DNA from: Chrysogorgia sp. JL179-B06
Taxonomy: Eukaryota > Cnidaria > Anthozoa > Scleralcyonacea > Chrysogorgiidae
Assembly (NCBI GenBank): GCA_035772405.1
Contig: JAYKKM010000504.1
Span: 1,735,501 to 1,799,500, forward strand
DNA: 64,000 nucleotides
Direction: 5' to 3'
A program made the translations under genes and the position numbers. Below are positions 1 to 36,241 of the stretch, in pieces; within the stretch, counting starts at the first letter, position 1; every line of letters starts with the position of its first letter. The notes beneath the pieces are model-generated. The model worked only from the letters and a program-made list of their open reading frames with translations, made no database searches and was not told the DNA's origin.

Positions 1-412
1 ACATTGTCTTAGCTGCTGGATTCTAGTTCCTTGCACATAACTAGCATTGCTGATAATATCTCCAAAGTTTTAGATTCCTACCATGAGATCTTAACTTTAA
101 CGAAACCTACATTACATGTTTTGTTTTTCGAAAAAAGGCGTTGTCAGAACTAAGTCTGTGGTTCTTGTGTGATTTAATTAATATGCACCAAACGTTTTTG
201 ATTGATGTGTTGAGAGCCAAAAAAAGTTAGTGTCCTTAAAAAAAGCTATAAAAAATGGCCATTTATTCCTATCAAAAAGATCCAAAGTTTTGAGTTCCAT
301 TTCCATCTGGGGCTCAGATACATTTTTCTGTGTATTATTAACTTTCATATACTTCTGCGTGCATCAGAATAAAAACGATGACCAATCAATTTTGTCGTTA
401 TGTATTTTCTAG

Positions 413-25997
<25,585 letters not shown>

Positions 25998-26513
25998 CAC
26001 CGAACTGAAGTACCATATATTCTTGTGGAAAAGCCCCGTCTCATCCACATCGCCCTTCGCAGTCTCGACCTCGTGGCTAATATTGAGGTCTTCTACCTGG
26101 GGAACTTCGCAACCAAATTTCCAAGCTCTAGTCAAAGCTAATGATGTGGTGATGCCTTGTATGAGAAAAGAAAACTTTACATACCCTTCTATATTATACA
26201 GATACCTTATCATATAGGACAAAAATTTCAACAGCAATTAAAAAGCAATATAAATTTTAACATTTGAAAGTAACTACGGTTGATTAACTAGCGTATTTGA
26301 GATTCAAAGCTCGTTTTATAATTTCCAAAATACAGTGTACTTTGATATTCCTGAAGGTCCTGTTTACATTGGGGGAACTGGCCCGGCTGCCGAGTGGGTG
26401 TTAGATCATCGAGTGTTGACGTAGTGTTGGTATCCGCAAGAAATTTCAAGATGGTTACCAGTATTATGGTTAGTATTAGGATTAGTCTTGGGGTTAGTAT
26501 TTAACTATTGAGG

Positions 26514-26646
26514 ATAGTATTATGGTTAGTATTAGGTAGTATTTAACTATTGAGGATAGTATTATGGTTAGTATTAGGTAGTATTTAACTATTGAGGATA
26601 GTATTATGGTTAGTATTAGGTAGTATTTAACTATTGAGGATAGTAT
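26514..26646. repeat. 42-bp tandem repeat (~3 copies)
   Basis: Unit agtattatggttagtattag followed by gtagtatttaactattgaggat, head to tail. The surroundings contain ctaaccctaa-like words in both orientations. Confidence 0.9.
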
Positions 26647-26834
26647 TAGGGTTAGCAGTAGAGCTAGTGTTAGCTAAGCACAGCAAAGCAAAATACTAAC
26701 GCTAATACTAACCTAAATACACTAACGCTAATAGCTAATACTAACCCTAATACTGCGACCATCTCGAAGACGATACTGTATCGGATTTACAACAATAATT
26801 AGGATGCCATTTCTTTTGTTTTTTCTTCATGAAT

Positions 26835-27103
26835 TATTAAAGTTCGTCAAAAAATGAATTACTTAGAAATAAAAGGAATTTAAGTATAATGTTTCGAAAT
26901 GTTAATAGTTTTAGAGAAATAACGGTTTTTTTTAACATTCTCGTATTTTATGCTACGCCGCCATTTTAGGCGTTACTCGACGGCTAAAATTCGATCTTCA
27001 GTAGCGATTTATTTTTAATTTTGTGCCGCCGAGAAAACTCGGTGGCGTTCCGAAGAATAAAATACGAGAATAAAAACGTTATTTCTCGACTACCGTAAAC
27101 TAT
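26835..27103. repeat. Foldback repeat (ACTCGACGGCT family), interrupted by a MITE
   Basis: Shares ttctcgtattttatgc, cgccattttag and actcgacggct with 12935-13180 and 55608-56075. Its right flank resumes after the MITE at 27587 (gtattaacatttctaaacat). Confidence 0.7.
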
Positions 27104-27107
27104 TAAA

Positions 27108-27582
27108 GTGGCCCTAACCTCAAATGTTGTTATTGTCTTATTTGGAAGAACTTTTAAAATAATATAGTAACTTCGTTTGAAGTTTTTCGTCACTTCGCTT
27201 TCTTTTTGAGATATATCAGTTTGTTTGATATGCAAATGTCCGGAATTTGCGTCACACATGCATAATGAGTTATCAGAGAATGTTATATATCTTTGCGTTC
27301 ACCAATAAAAACACTAAAGTGTGAATAACACGTGTACGTGTTTCTCCCACAACACCAAACTTCTCGATTTTAAAGCATTTCGTTCGAGAATGAAAGAGTT
27401 TTTTTCATTTCTCCAATAAGTCATTACGCATGTGTGACGTAAATTCCAGACATTTGTATATCAAACAAACTGATATATCTCAAAAAGAAAGCGAAGAAAC
27501 GAAAATCTTCAACAGAAGTTACTTTATCATTTTAAAAGTTCTTCCAAATAAGACAATAAAAAATGTTGAGGTTAGGGGCACT
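27108..27582. mobile_element. Palindromic MITE, AGTGGCCCTAACC family, copy 3
   Basis: TTAA at 27104-27107 and 27583-27586; 475 bp. Inserted inside an older foldback repeat. Confidence 0.85.
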
Positions 27583-28304
27583 TTAAGTATTAACATTTCT
27601 AAACATTATACTTTAAGACCTTTTATTAAAAATAATTTATTTGACCAACTTTAACAAGGACAAGGCATCAAGATAAATCCATGTTTTTTCCCCTATTATC
27701 AACACATGAGTTGAAATATTGACCGTGTTCTGAACTTCAAAAGTACATCCCATTCTATTGAAATTCGTCTTCAAAAAAGAAAAATATTAAACAGTAAAAG
27801 CGGAGAAATTATAGAATACCCGTCCACTTTTGAAACCGCATTTAAAGGCAGAAATACAAACCAGGTTGCTCTTTTGATCTCTTTAAATATAATGTCGAAG
27901 GTTTATATTGTGTGTACTTGTTGATTGTTATTAATTTGAAAGGGTTTTTTTAAAGAACGAAGCAATTGTATATGATGAACTTTCCGTAGTCTGACCCCTT
28001 AATATATATGCAAATAGTAAAGTGGACGGGTATTTTATAATTAATTTTTTTTAATTATAATTAAAACACATGTTCTCACTTGAAACAATACGGTTCAAGA
28101 GCATTAATAATGTATTTGTAAACAAGTTGGACTTTTTGATGTCACAAGTACAGTGCCAGGTTGTTTTAATTATCGCTCTTCACAATGGCGGGAAATATTT
28201 GAAGTAATGTACTTTCGAAGCCTAGAACATTGTCAGTATCTCAACTATACTTTACCTTTTATTGATGATAAGAAAAATGAACATGATCATGGAGTGACCT
28301 CCTT

Positions 28305-28730
28305 TAGGGGTCATCCATAATTATCAACTTTTTCACAAGCGTACAGAGCGTACTCTTTTTTTCGACCCCCTGCCTCCCAGAGCGTACTCTTAAATGTTGA
28401 ACCCTATGCACAACGTCTGCTCTCTTCACCAAGAATTTACGTAGTGTTTCTATTATTTCATGGTCGAGTGAGCTATTGTCGGTCGCCATTGTTGTGATAA
28501 CGAAGCACCGTTAGCAAAGAGGGCCTGGGACCGAGGTAGTGCTTCCACCACGATCCAGTTTTCTTTTTTGAAGGATAATTTTCTTGCCAAAATCGGTGCA
28601 AGTGGAAATACTGCTGTGCATTCAATGAAAGCCATCATCGACATTTAAAAAAGCGTACATTGTCATCAACCCCCTCCCCCCAGCGTACGCTCTGTACGCT
28701 TGTGGAAATGTTGATAATTATGGTGACCTC
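28305..28730. mobile_element. MITE-like element with long terminal inverted repeats
   Basis: ccataattatcaac then cacaagcgtacagagcgtac on the left mirrors gtacgctctgtacgcttgtg then gttgataattatgg on the right. The minus-strand open frames inside have no recognisable domain. Confidence 0.75.
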
Positions 28731-29217
28731 TTAAACAAATTCTATCTGAATGTGCCAAATATTATAAATATATAAAAATACCCTAGACACCTTAACTAGT
28801 GAATTCTTTAAGTCATACTCGCCTGTTTTGATCAGGTTTAAGACTAATCGCGCATTACAGATCTTTGCTGGTAACTTTTATTTAGTAACGTTTTATTAGA
28901 CTAATATGTAATTACAAATAAAAGAGCGAGATTGAACTATAGGTTTTAAAAATATATAAACATCAACACAGTCTTAACTGGCTTAAGCAACATTTACAAC
29001 CAATAATGAATTTTTACTCCTATAATTTCTTGAGTTTGTCTAGCTTGGGAAAAAGGATGACTCTGTGGGACCTCTTCCGAAGATGGCAACCCAGTCGATC
29101 GACCTTCGGTTAAACCGTTAAAAAGGTTAGCGTTAGGATTAGGGTTGGTTAGGGTTGCAATGTTGGCTTTCGAAGTGACGTACTGCGCGCCGTTTTCGGA
29201 AAAGGTCACAGAGTCAT
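28731..29217. other. Sequence without recognised feature
   Basis: Nothing that I can support. Confidence 0.3.
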
Positions 29218-30229
29218 GGCACCGTGAGGTACTTGGTCTGAGTCGTCTTCTGGACGATCTTTTCTAGTATCCGCGAGGTTGAACGAAATGAGAGATTGTA
29301 CTGCTATCATACGATCGGACACAGGGATTATTTTAACGTGCAGTGATAACCAATTTGTGCAGTGATAAATGAGATTTGTGCAGTGATAAACGCAATTTTG
29401 TGCAGTGATACATTTTCTTTAATATTTAAGAATGGTGTTATTCGTGAAAGGATTGCATCTGAAATTATGTTCAAAGGCACAGTACATACTACATTCCAAC
29501 ATATACTATTTAATATCAAAATTTAAATTAGCAAATACACAAATAAGACGATAATTTAAAGGACCCTGGTCCACTATCTTCTGATAACGTTAAGCGTACC
29601 GTTAACTAACAGCCTTATGCCCTTACAGACCAGAAGCTAACTAAAAGCATTTCTGGCATTTCTACTTTCAAGATACATGAGTATAGCTACTATAGCAGGC
29701 CCTACTGCCCTAATAAACCAAACGCTAGTGTTCTCACTCCCAACGGTGCCATTACCAGCCAACCCCACATAACATGCTTGAGGCTTCTCTCAGGTCGTTG
29801 CGTCTGTGGCTCTGTGCCCGTGTGCTACTGTTTGACCATTGTTATTTTGAAAATGCGAATGTATGCTGTGCGAAAGGGATTAACTCGTTAAAAATTGGGA
29901 ACAGAAGGGCCGCTTATGTGTACTATGACTATATGACTAGTTGATTACTGACGAGCTACCGAGCTACTCAGTGCTCCATCGCTGCTTAGCGTGCTATACT
30001 GAAGTTAGATTTTATGCCTTTTTCAGCTCTTTGTGCAGTGATAAAAATTCCTTAAAATAATCCCTGATCGGACATGCCTGTATTATGAAATACATCATGG
30101 AACTGCTAAGCCCAAAACAACGTAGATCCTAACCCTAACCCCTGCCTAATGAGTTTTCTAATATTAAACTTAATACTAATAAAAGTATCGTCCAGAAGAC
30201 GACTCAGACCCAGTTCCTCACGGTCACCT
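29218..30229. mobile_element. ~1-kb non-autonomous DNA element with inverted ends
   Basis: ctgagtcgtcttctggacga near 29240 mirrors tcgtccagaagacgactcag near 30190. A second nested pair (gatcggac, cagggattattttaa, gtgcagtgataa) lies further in. No transposase frame is visible. Confidence 0.7.
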
Positions 30230-31496
30230 CAACTGCGAGTATTCCATGAGTCATCCCATCTAACCTGTTTCTCTAGCATGCGAGTTGCCAATCTTGTTCC
30301 CAGAGCCTTCTCCGCCACGCAAACGAAGGCTCTGCGATAATCCATCGCCGGAAGTGTTTTGATCGGTTAGCTAGCTAAGCACTGTCTTTAATTAAATTAA
30401 GTCTTAACATTTATGCGAATATTTACGTTCAAAACAAATAATATTAATGACAAGTCAGAGGTGACAAACGTCGGGTGTGAGTGGATACCGCGCAATTGCT
30501 AATAGTTTGATTTGATTTCATAAAAATAGGTACGTAATGCGTACATGCGTCTGTTAAAGTGAAAATTGGATGAAGATAATGACAGTATAACGATAGATCA
30601 GGGGTGGCGGAGGGGGCAATGGGGTTGCAACCTCCAATCACCCTACCCCGTCTTGTTTTGCGTTACAAACTTTCTGATCAAAAATCTAGCTAATTAGATT
30701 GGTGATTGGAAAAAGGAAGAAAAGAACAAGTTGAAATATAGTGAAAACACTGAACGCTCAATGACAAACTAGAGGTACAGTGCGCTCATTGTGATATTTT
30801 GCATATAAGTTTTTTTCTGACACTAGTTCCTATGCAAAAATACATAGTGATCCATTTATAGAACTAATATTTTATCTGTGAATCAAGTCAGTTTCATCTA
30901 ACATAGCAAGGTTTAAGAAAAGATGGAAATAATCTCATGTCGATGGATGATGAATTACTGTTTGAGTCGCCAATTTGCTGAAAAGCGTGCTCTCCCCAGC
31001 CATTTACACATGACATGTTGATTACCGTTGGAATTGACTAACTAAAACCATCGTTCAAATAAGTTAATTTGGCATATTTATTGATTGAACTCGGTTGATA
31101 ATTTATTGAACTTTAGTTTCGACTATCTTCTCCTAGTATACACCCAACCATTATCCATTACAAATGCTGTATTCTGATTGGTTACTCGACCGTTTTCTAT
31201 TCGTGATGGCTAACGTTTGGGAAAAATGAAAAGAAACCTGAAAAAATATGGCAGTAAACTCTCGTTTTGCAGACGTTTCGGAGGAATTTTTGGAGAGAAA
31301 ATTCTAACCCTGAGAAAACTAAAACGGCCACAAAATATGGCATGACGATTTTTAATGGTAAGGAACGATATAAAAACCGTATTTTTTTAATAAATCTGTT
31401 TTTACTTGCCGCTCACGAGTGGTTAAATAACACAGGATATTCGTCAGTTTGCACTAGAAAAACTCTCTAGAAAAACGTCTGTCACAGTTTTGTCCG
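30230..31496. other. Intergenic sequence, nothing recognised
   Basis: Short open frames only, none with a family signature. Confidence 0.3.
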
Positions 31497-31549
31497 ACCA
31501 CGACATAGAGGCTAGGCACACCGTGGCTGTCACTGGTACAAATCTGATG

Positions 31550-31835
31550 TCTCCATTCAGTCGTACGCTCAAGGGCTTCTTTCCAGCAGAAGGAAAACAT
31601 GTCGAATATTCTAAGTCGCTTTGTCTCGGGCGAGAGCAATCCTTCCATTCAGTCTAGTCGCTGCAGCTCTGCTTACAGCAAGTCAGACCTTATGCAATCA
31701 TCACCCGCAACGTCTTCGGCACTTGAAACAACTGATCAGGCTAACTCTGATGCCCAGCTTCGCAGCCACAAATATCTAGATACAAGCTCCCCAATCGTTC
31801 AATTTCCATGGCTGCACAGTGTCAAACACCAAACG
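31550..31835 (+). pseudogene. Dispersed gene fragment (ETTDQANSDAQLR motif), copy 1
   Basis: The plus strand reads FVSGESNPSIQSSRCSSAYS, then SDLMQSSPATSSALETTDQA and NSDAQLR. A second copy at 45226-45427 is nearly identical over 150 bp but longer and cleaner (ending FNFHGCTVS then TAA), so this copy has small deletions. The parent family is unknown; it may be a transposon-borne or retroduplicated 3' coding end. Confidence 0.5.
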
Positions 31836-32032
31836 GTTTGCTTCTGACACCAAACGGTTTGCTTCTAACACAGACTGGCGTCTGACAGGCAAACACATGT
31901 CATTTGCAGATGTCGCGTGAGTTCTCGCGTGCGTATAAATTAAAATTGAATTAAATTATTTTAAAAATTACACGGTGTATATGGATTATTTTCTCGAAAT
32001 TAATATATCTAGGTACAGGGTGTATATACTAA

Positions 32033-32138
32033 AACAATTAGACAACTCGTCCTCGTCTATGAGCGAATAGTCAACTCAGACTTCCCCTTCGTTGACCATT
32101 CGCTTATAAACAACTCGTCCTCGTTGTCTAATTGTTAA
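32033..32138. repeat. Foldback MITE (CAATTAGACAACTCG family)
   Basis: acaattagacaactcgtcct mirrors ctcgttgtctaattgt. Same family as 4185-4291. Confidence 0.75.
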
Positions 32139-32479
32139 ATAGAGAACTCTACCTGGGTTCGAGATACTTTACACTCCATCGTCTCAAAAAGCGTGCAAAA
32201 ACCACCCGCCTCGTCTCAAAAAGCGGGCAAAAACCTCTTGTACCGGTAAGAAAACTTAGGCTCATTGTCTAATTAACAATTAGTCTCAGAGTTACTGCAT
32301 GCCAGTTATCCACAATCAGAACTTGTTCCTGCTCAGAAGTTATACTAATTGTTAAATGATACATGAAAAATTTAAGCAAGTATTTTTAATTTTTTTGTAA
32401 GCAAAATGATTTTTGAAAATGTGCATTATATTTGCTTTTTTCTGAACTGTTTTTACTTCAGACTGGACTGCTCTCAGCT

Positions 32480-32840
32480 ACACACGTAAAAATCTCACAA
32501 GTTGTTACAGCATTGTTGCCTGAACAATGCTGTAACAACTTGTTAACATACGTGAACATGAACAACATTGTCGTCATTGTTTCAACATATTGTTACAGCT
32601 TGTTGAAACAACAATGCATGTTGGAACAAGCGAGAAACGTATTGTTACAACAACCATGTTCACCATTGTTGTAACATGTTGTTCATTGTTGTTATTTCAT
32701 CATGCTGTAACAACATGTTGCATCATGCATGAACAACATTGTCGAATCAACAAGTTGTTTTTCGTTGTTACAACAGGCGTGAACAAGTTGTTCGTTCAAC
32801 AACTTGTTACAGTATTGTCACTGTTCGTGAACAACACGCG
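32480..32840. repeat. Dyad-rich TTGTTACA/AACAACTTG sequence
   Basis: Dense short inverted and direct words (gttgttacagcattgttgcc, gaacaatgctgtaacaactt, acaacttgttacagtattgt). Cryptically repetitive, not coding. Confidence 0.6.
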
Positions 32841-33254
32841 AGGACACTATGACCCGTCACGTGAAGTTCATGTGTACGGTCACGTGTACGGTCACGCGTA
32901 TCTCATGTGAGCATACTTCATTTGAACTTTGCTCCAGAGTCGACGGAAGTCGGAACAACAGTTGGCATCATTGAAACGATGGCTTTTCCCACTGGTTTTT
33001 CCCTCGGTTGATTTTCCCTTTGCTGCATTGCCAATGGTCTGAGGAACGAGTCTTCTGTATGAACAAACCACTCGGTAAAACATTGTGAGGATTAGAGTAG
33101 ACTGACATACACTATATCTAGCTCAAAGAGGTAAGAATAATAAATTATTATATAACTTATTAATGCTTCTTCAATGTTTATATATCGGCTGTTTGGCATT
33201 GCCATACGCTATCATTAATATATACATGTCCCTCCTCTCTCATTTTGTTCCCAG

Positions 33255-33862
33255 CTTAAAACCCACGAAAAAGAAAAACATTTAGGTAAGTTTATTTGTT
33301 CACACTCGGTCCAATACTGTCAGTTGAAACAGTCAATTTTTAGACGATATAACTTAAGTTACAACTGCAAATGAAAACAAAAAAAAAGCTTTGACTTTGG
33401 AATAATCATGAGATGTTCTTCTTGCAAATATAGTTTATCATTCTTTGTTTTTTTTTAGAAAGTACTGGAGTATCAGCTTTCATATTTATATACAAAAAAG
33501 GTAAGACATGTAATAAGCCTTGAAAAATGTTCACTAAAGAGCGGTATCGATTTTGTTGTTATATTTAAGTCATTTAACTTGCAGGTAGACGTTTGTGTTA
33601 AGTGTTTCAAAACTTTAATATATTTTGTTTTGTTTTCGTTTCCTGGCTTTTTAGGCAAAAGTGAAAGAATTTTTGTTTATAGTAAAGTTGGACTGTCACA
33701 AAAAGAAAAGCAGAACGTTATTAACCTAAATCTTTGTTTTTTTTCTTAAATTATTTTTGTATAGACTGTAGTTGTGGGACTTCAATGATATCAATGAAAA
33801 TAGAGAATAAAGCGCCGCTAAAGAACCGGGATAAACTGGCTGTAGTGTACGTAGCAGTGTAA
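33255..33862 (+). CDS. 3' end of unrecognised small-exon gene
   Basis: Four mini-exons, 33255-33285, 33459-33500, 33655-33681 and 33765-33862, have good AG/GT borders (ccag, ttttag, ttttag, tatag; gtaagt, gtaaga, gtaaag) and splice in one frame: LKTHEKEKHLESTGVSAF, then IFIYKKGKSERIFVYNCSCG, then a C-terminus ending KLAVVYVAV and TAA at 33860-33862. An AATAAA at 33902-33907 follows 40 bp later. Upstream exons are not identified; a 9-nt exon at 33122-33130 is possible. It lies on the same strand as the ANKS1 gene, about 7 kb downstream of its last exon. I recognise no family. Support comes from the splice phases, stop and polyadenylation signal only. Confidence 0.45.
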
Positions 33863-33901
33863 AGAAGGATACGGGAGACTTTGTATTCAAATTGTCACTT
33901 C

Positions 33902-33907
33902 AATAAA
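33902..33907 (+). terminator. Polyadenylation signal AATAAA
   Basis: AATAAA 40 bp after the stop of the small-exon gene. Confidence 0.5.
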
Positions 33908-33994
33908 CGTTTTTAAACATTCATGGATGTGTTTGTGTGATAATTTTATAACAAAATTAATAAGCGAGAAAACCGGGGGGTGCACAAAAAAATA

Positions 33995-34275
33995 GAATTT
34001 ATCCGATCGATATCATCTTGTAACATGTTATTTCAACAACTTGTTCACAAATGTTAATTTATCATGCTGGAACAATGCTGTTATATCATGCATGTAACAT
34101 CGTGTTGAAACAACTTGTTCACGTCTGTTGGTTCATCATGCGTGAACATGCGTGTTCGAACAGACGTGAACAAGTTGTTGACAACTTGTTCACAGGGTGC
34201 AGCACAACATTGTTCACGTCTGTCGAGAACAACTTGTTCACGTCTGTTAACAACTTGCAACAACTTGTGCGTTTT
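33995..34275. repeat. Dyad-rich AACAACTTGTTCACG sequence
   Basis: Recurrent caacttgttcacgtctgtt words in both orientations. Same cryptic family as 32480-32840. Confidence 0.6.
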
Positions 34276-34394
34276 TACGCGTGTAGTCAGAATTGGGAAA
34301 TTATTCCATGTATTTTTGGTAATAATATAGCTATAATTGGATAAAATTGTTTTGATAACGATTTCAGTCCGTTGTCTGCGAATGAAAGGTATCC

Positions 34395-35187
34395 AGCTCC
34401 TCACCTGTGACATCTGGGGTCCCTCAAGGAACGGTGCTAGGACATTTACTGTTTTTATTATACATAAATGACTTCCCTGATAATTTACAGTCTACCGTGA
34501 AACTTTTTGCAGATGATACATTATTATATATGGTGTCATAGCAAGTGACTCACAATGTGACCACATTCAAGATGATCTTCTCAAACTAGAACAGTGGCAA
34601 AATCAATGTCAGATGGAATTCAATCGCTCGAAATGCAAAATTATATGTATTTCAAATAAGAGGGATCCACCCCAGAAGAAATACATGTTTTGTGGAATGG
34701 AACTGGAACAACTTGAAGATATGTAATACTTGGGCATTACTGTATACAATAAACTGAAATGGAATCATCGCATTTCGTCAATTTCAGGCAAAGCATCAAA
34801 AGTGTTGGGTATGGTGAGACGAAATTTGTGGAATTGTCCTCAATAAGCGAGAGAGATAGCCTATCCATCCCTGGTACGTCCAAAACTGGAATACGCAAGT
34901 TACAACATGGGACCCTCACTATAAGAAGGATATAGCTACATATAGAAAGAGTACAAAGAAAGGCAGTGCGCTTTTGTTCCAAATATTACAGTCCAACAGC
35001 AAGTGTTACCAATATGATCAAAGATTTGGAATGGGAATCTCTAGAAATCAGAAGAAAGAAATCCAGGTTGGCATTACTATACAAGTTTTCCCATAATCTC
35101 ATCGACGTCTCAACAGACGAATTTTTGCAGTTAAACGTTGAGACAAGATCACGTGGTAGCCTGCACCTTTATAAATATGGGGTCCAG
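34395..35187 (+). pseudogene. LINE reverse transcriptase remnant
   Basis: RT motifs GVPQGTVLG and FADD are in different frames from parts of the C-terminus. Stops and frameshifts occur near 34540, 34725 and 34850. Not functional. Confidence 0.8.
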
Positions 35188-35459
35188 TGAACTAAGAAAG
35201 ACGTTTTTAAATTTTCTTTTTTCCCATGGACAATCAAAGAATGGAACTCACTCCCTTCGGAAGTTGTATGTTCAGATTCCCTTTTAAAATTTAAAACAAA
35301 ATTAAACGAACTTTTTTAATACATGTAAATATTTTTAGATTTTAGTTTTATTTATCTTAATTAGGGTATTTATGCTACTTATGTATTTTACACATTAGTT
35401 TATAGTTGGTGTGATGTCTAACGACTTTACCGACTAAATAAATGTAGATGTAGATGTAG
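34395..35459 (+). mobile_element. 5'-truncated LINE (CR1/Jockey-like)
   Basis: The plus strand starts inside the [14 protein letters not shown], then [13 protein letters not shown], then [11 protein letters not shown] (catalytic FADD), with later frameshifts. It continues through QRKAVRFCSKYYSPTASVTN-like residues to an aWNSLPSEVV-like end near 35240 and an untranslated tail ending in tgtagatgtagatgtaga, the short 3' repeat typical of CR1/Jockey-type LINEs. Confidence 0.85.
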
Positions 35460-35659
35460 AATAATTGTTAGCCACAACTAAATAATTCACTCGAGGATAA
35501 GACGCAATTAGTGCAAGTTAACTGTTGCTTTTTAATTAATTAACGTTTTAATAATAGAGTGAACGTTTCTAATAGTAAGAGTTACATTCCTCAAGGATCT
35601 TTTGATGTATACATCTAACATTGAAGGAAATAGGAATTACATACATTGAGGATCTTTTA

Positions 35660-35795
35660 TATCATTGTAAACTGTTTGCTACTCAAGCTTTTAACGCAAA
35701 CTCAGAAAATATTTCTGAGCCACAGACGGGAATCGAACCCGCAACCTTCATGATCTCCAGTTAGACGCTCTAACTATTGAGCTACCAGAACTCAG
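35660..35795 (-). repeat. tRNA-derived SINE
   Basis: On the minus strand: ggtagctcaatagttagagc (A box), then aggttgcgggttcgattccc (B box), then a tail containing gcttgagtagcaaacag. The tail recurs at 35937-35970 (inverted sense as printed), and relatives are at 25807, 57549 and 61395. Confidence 0.75.
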
Positions 35796-36095
35796 ATGGC
35801 AGAACGAAGGCTACGTTGTGTACTAGTTCGTACGTGCGACTTACGTACTGCTAATTCAGCAGTCTCGATATGTCTGTATATCTTATTAGAATATATTAAA
35901 TGTGACTTGCAGCTTGGTTATTTTATCATGGGAGTAAACTGTTTGCTACTCAAGCTTTTAACGCAAACATTAGTCTCCCATTTCCCTTTAATCGAACTAA
36001 AATAGAGCAGATTGAATATTTATTAACAAGAAAACAGGTTAACTAGCGTTGAAACATGCTTTTATGATAATTCTGTTTCTGTGTAATATTGAAAG

Positions 36096-36230
36096 TGTAA
36101 CATTTGAGTTAATGTTAATTATATAGAATTCATGTTAATTATATATGCAGCATTATAATAAGATATAATGCTAGTGACGCACTCAATAAAGTCACTTGTC
36201 ACTTGCATGTCATTGAGTACATATACTACA
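36096..36230 (+). repeat. 5' LTR
   Basis: Begins tgtaacatttg and ends actaca; contains aataaag. Very short for an LTR. Confidence 0.95.
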
Positions 36231-36241
36231 TGGTGTCAGAA
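36231..36241 (+). other. Primer-binding-site candidate
   Basis: tggtgtcagaa abuts the LTR as a tRNA-CCA complement would. The Gag ATG at 36241 overlaps its end. Confidence 0.6.
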
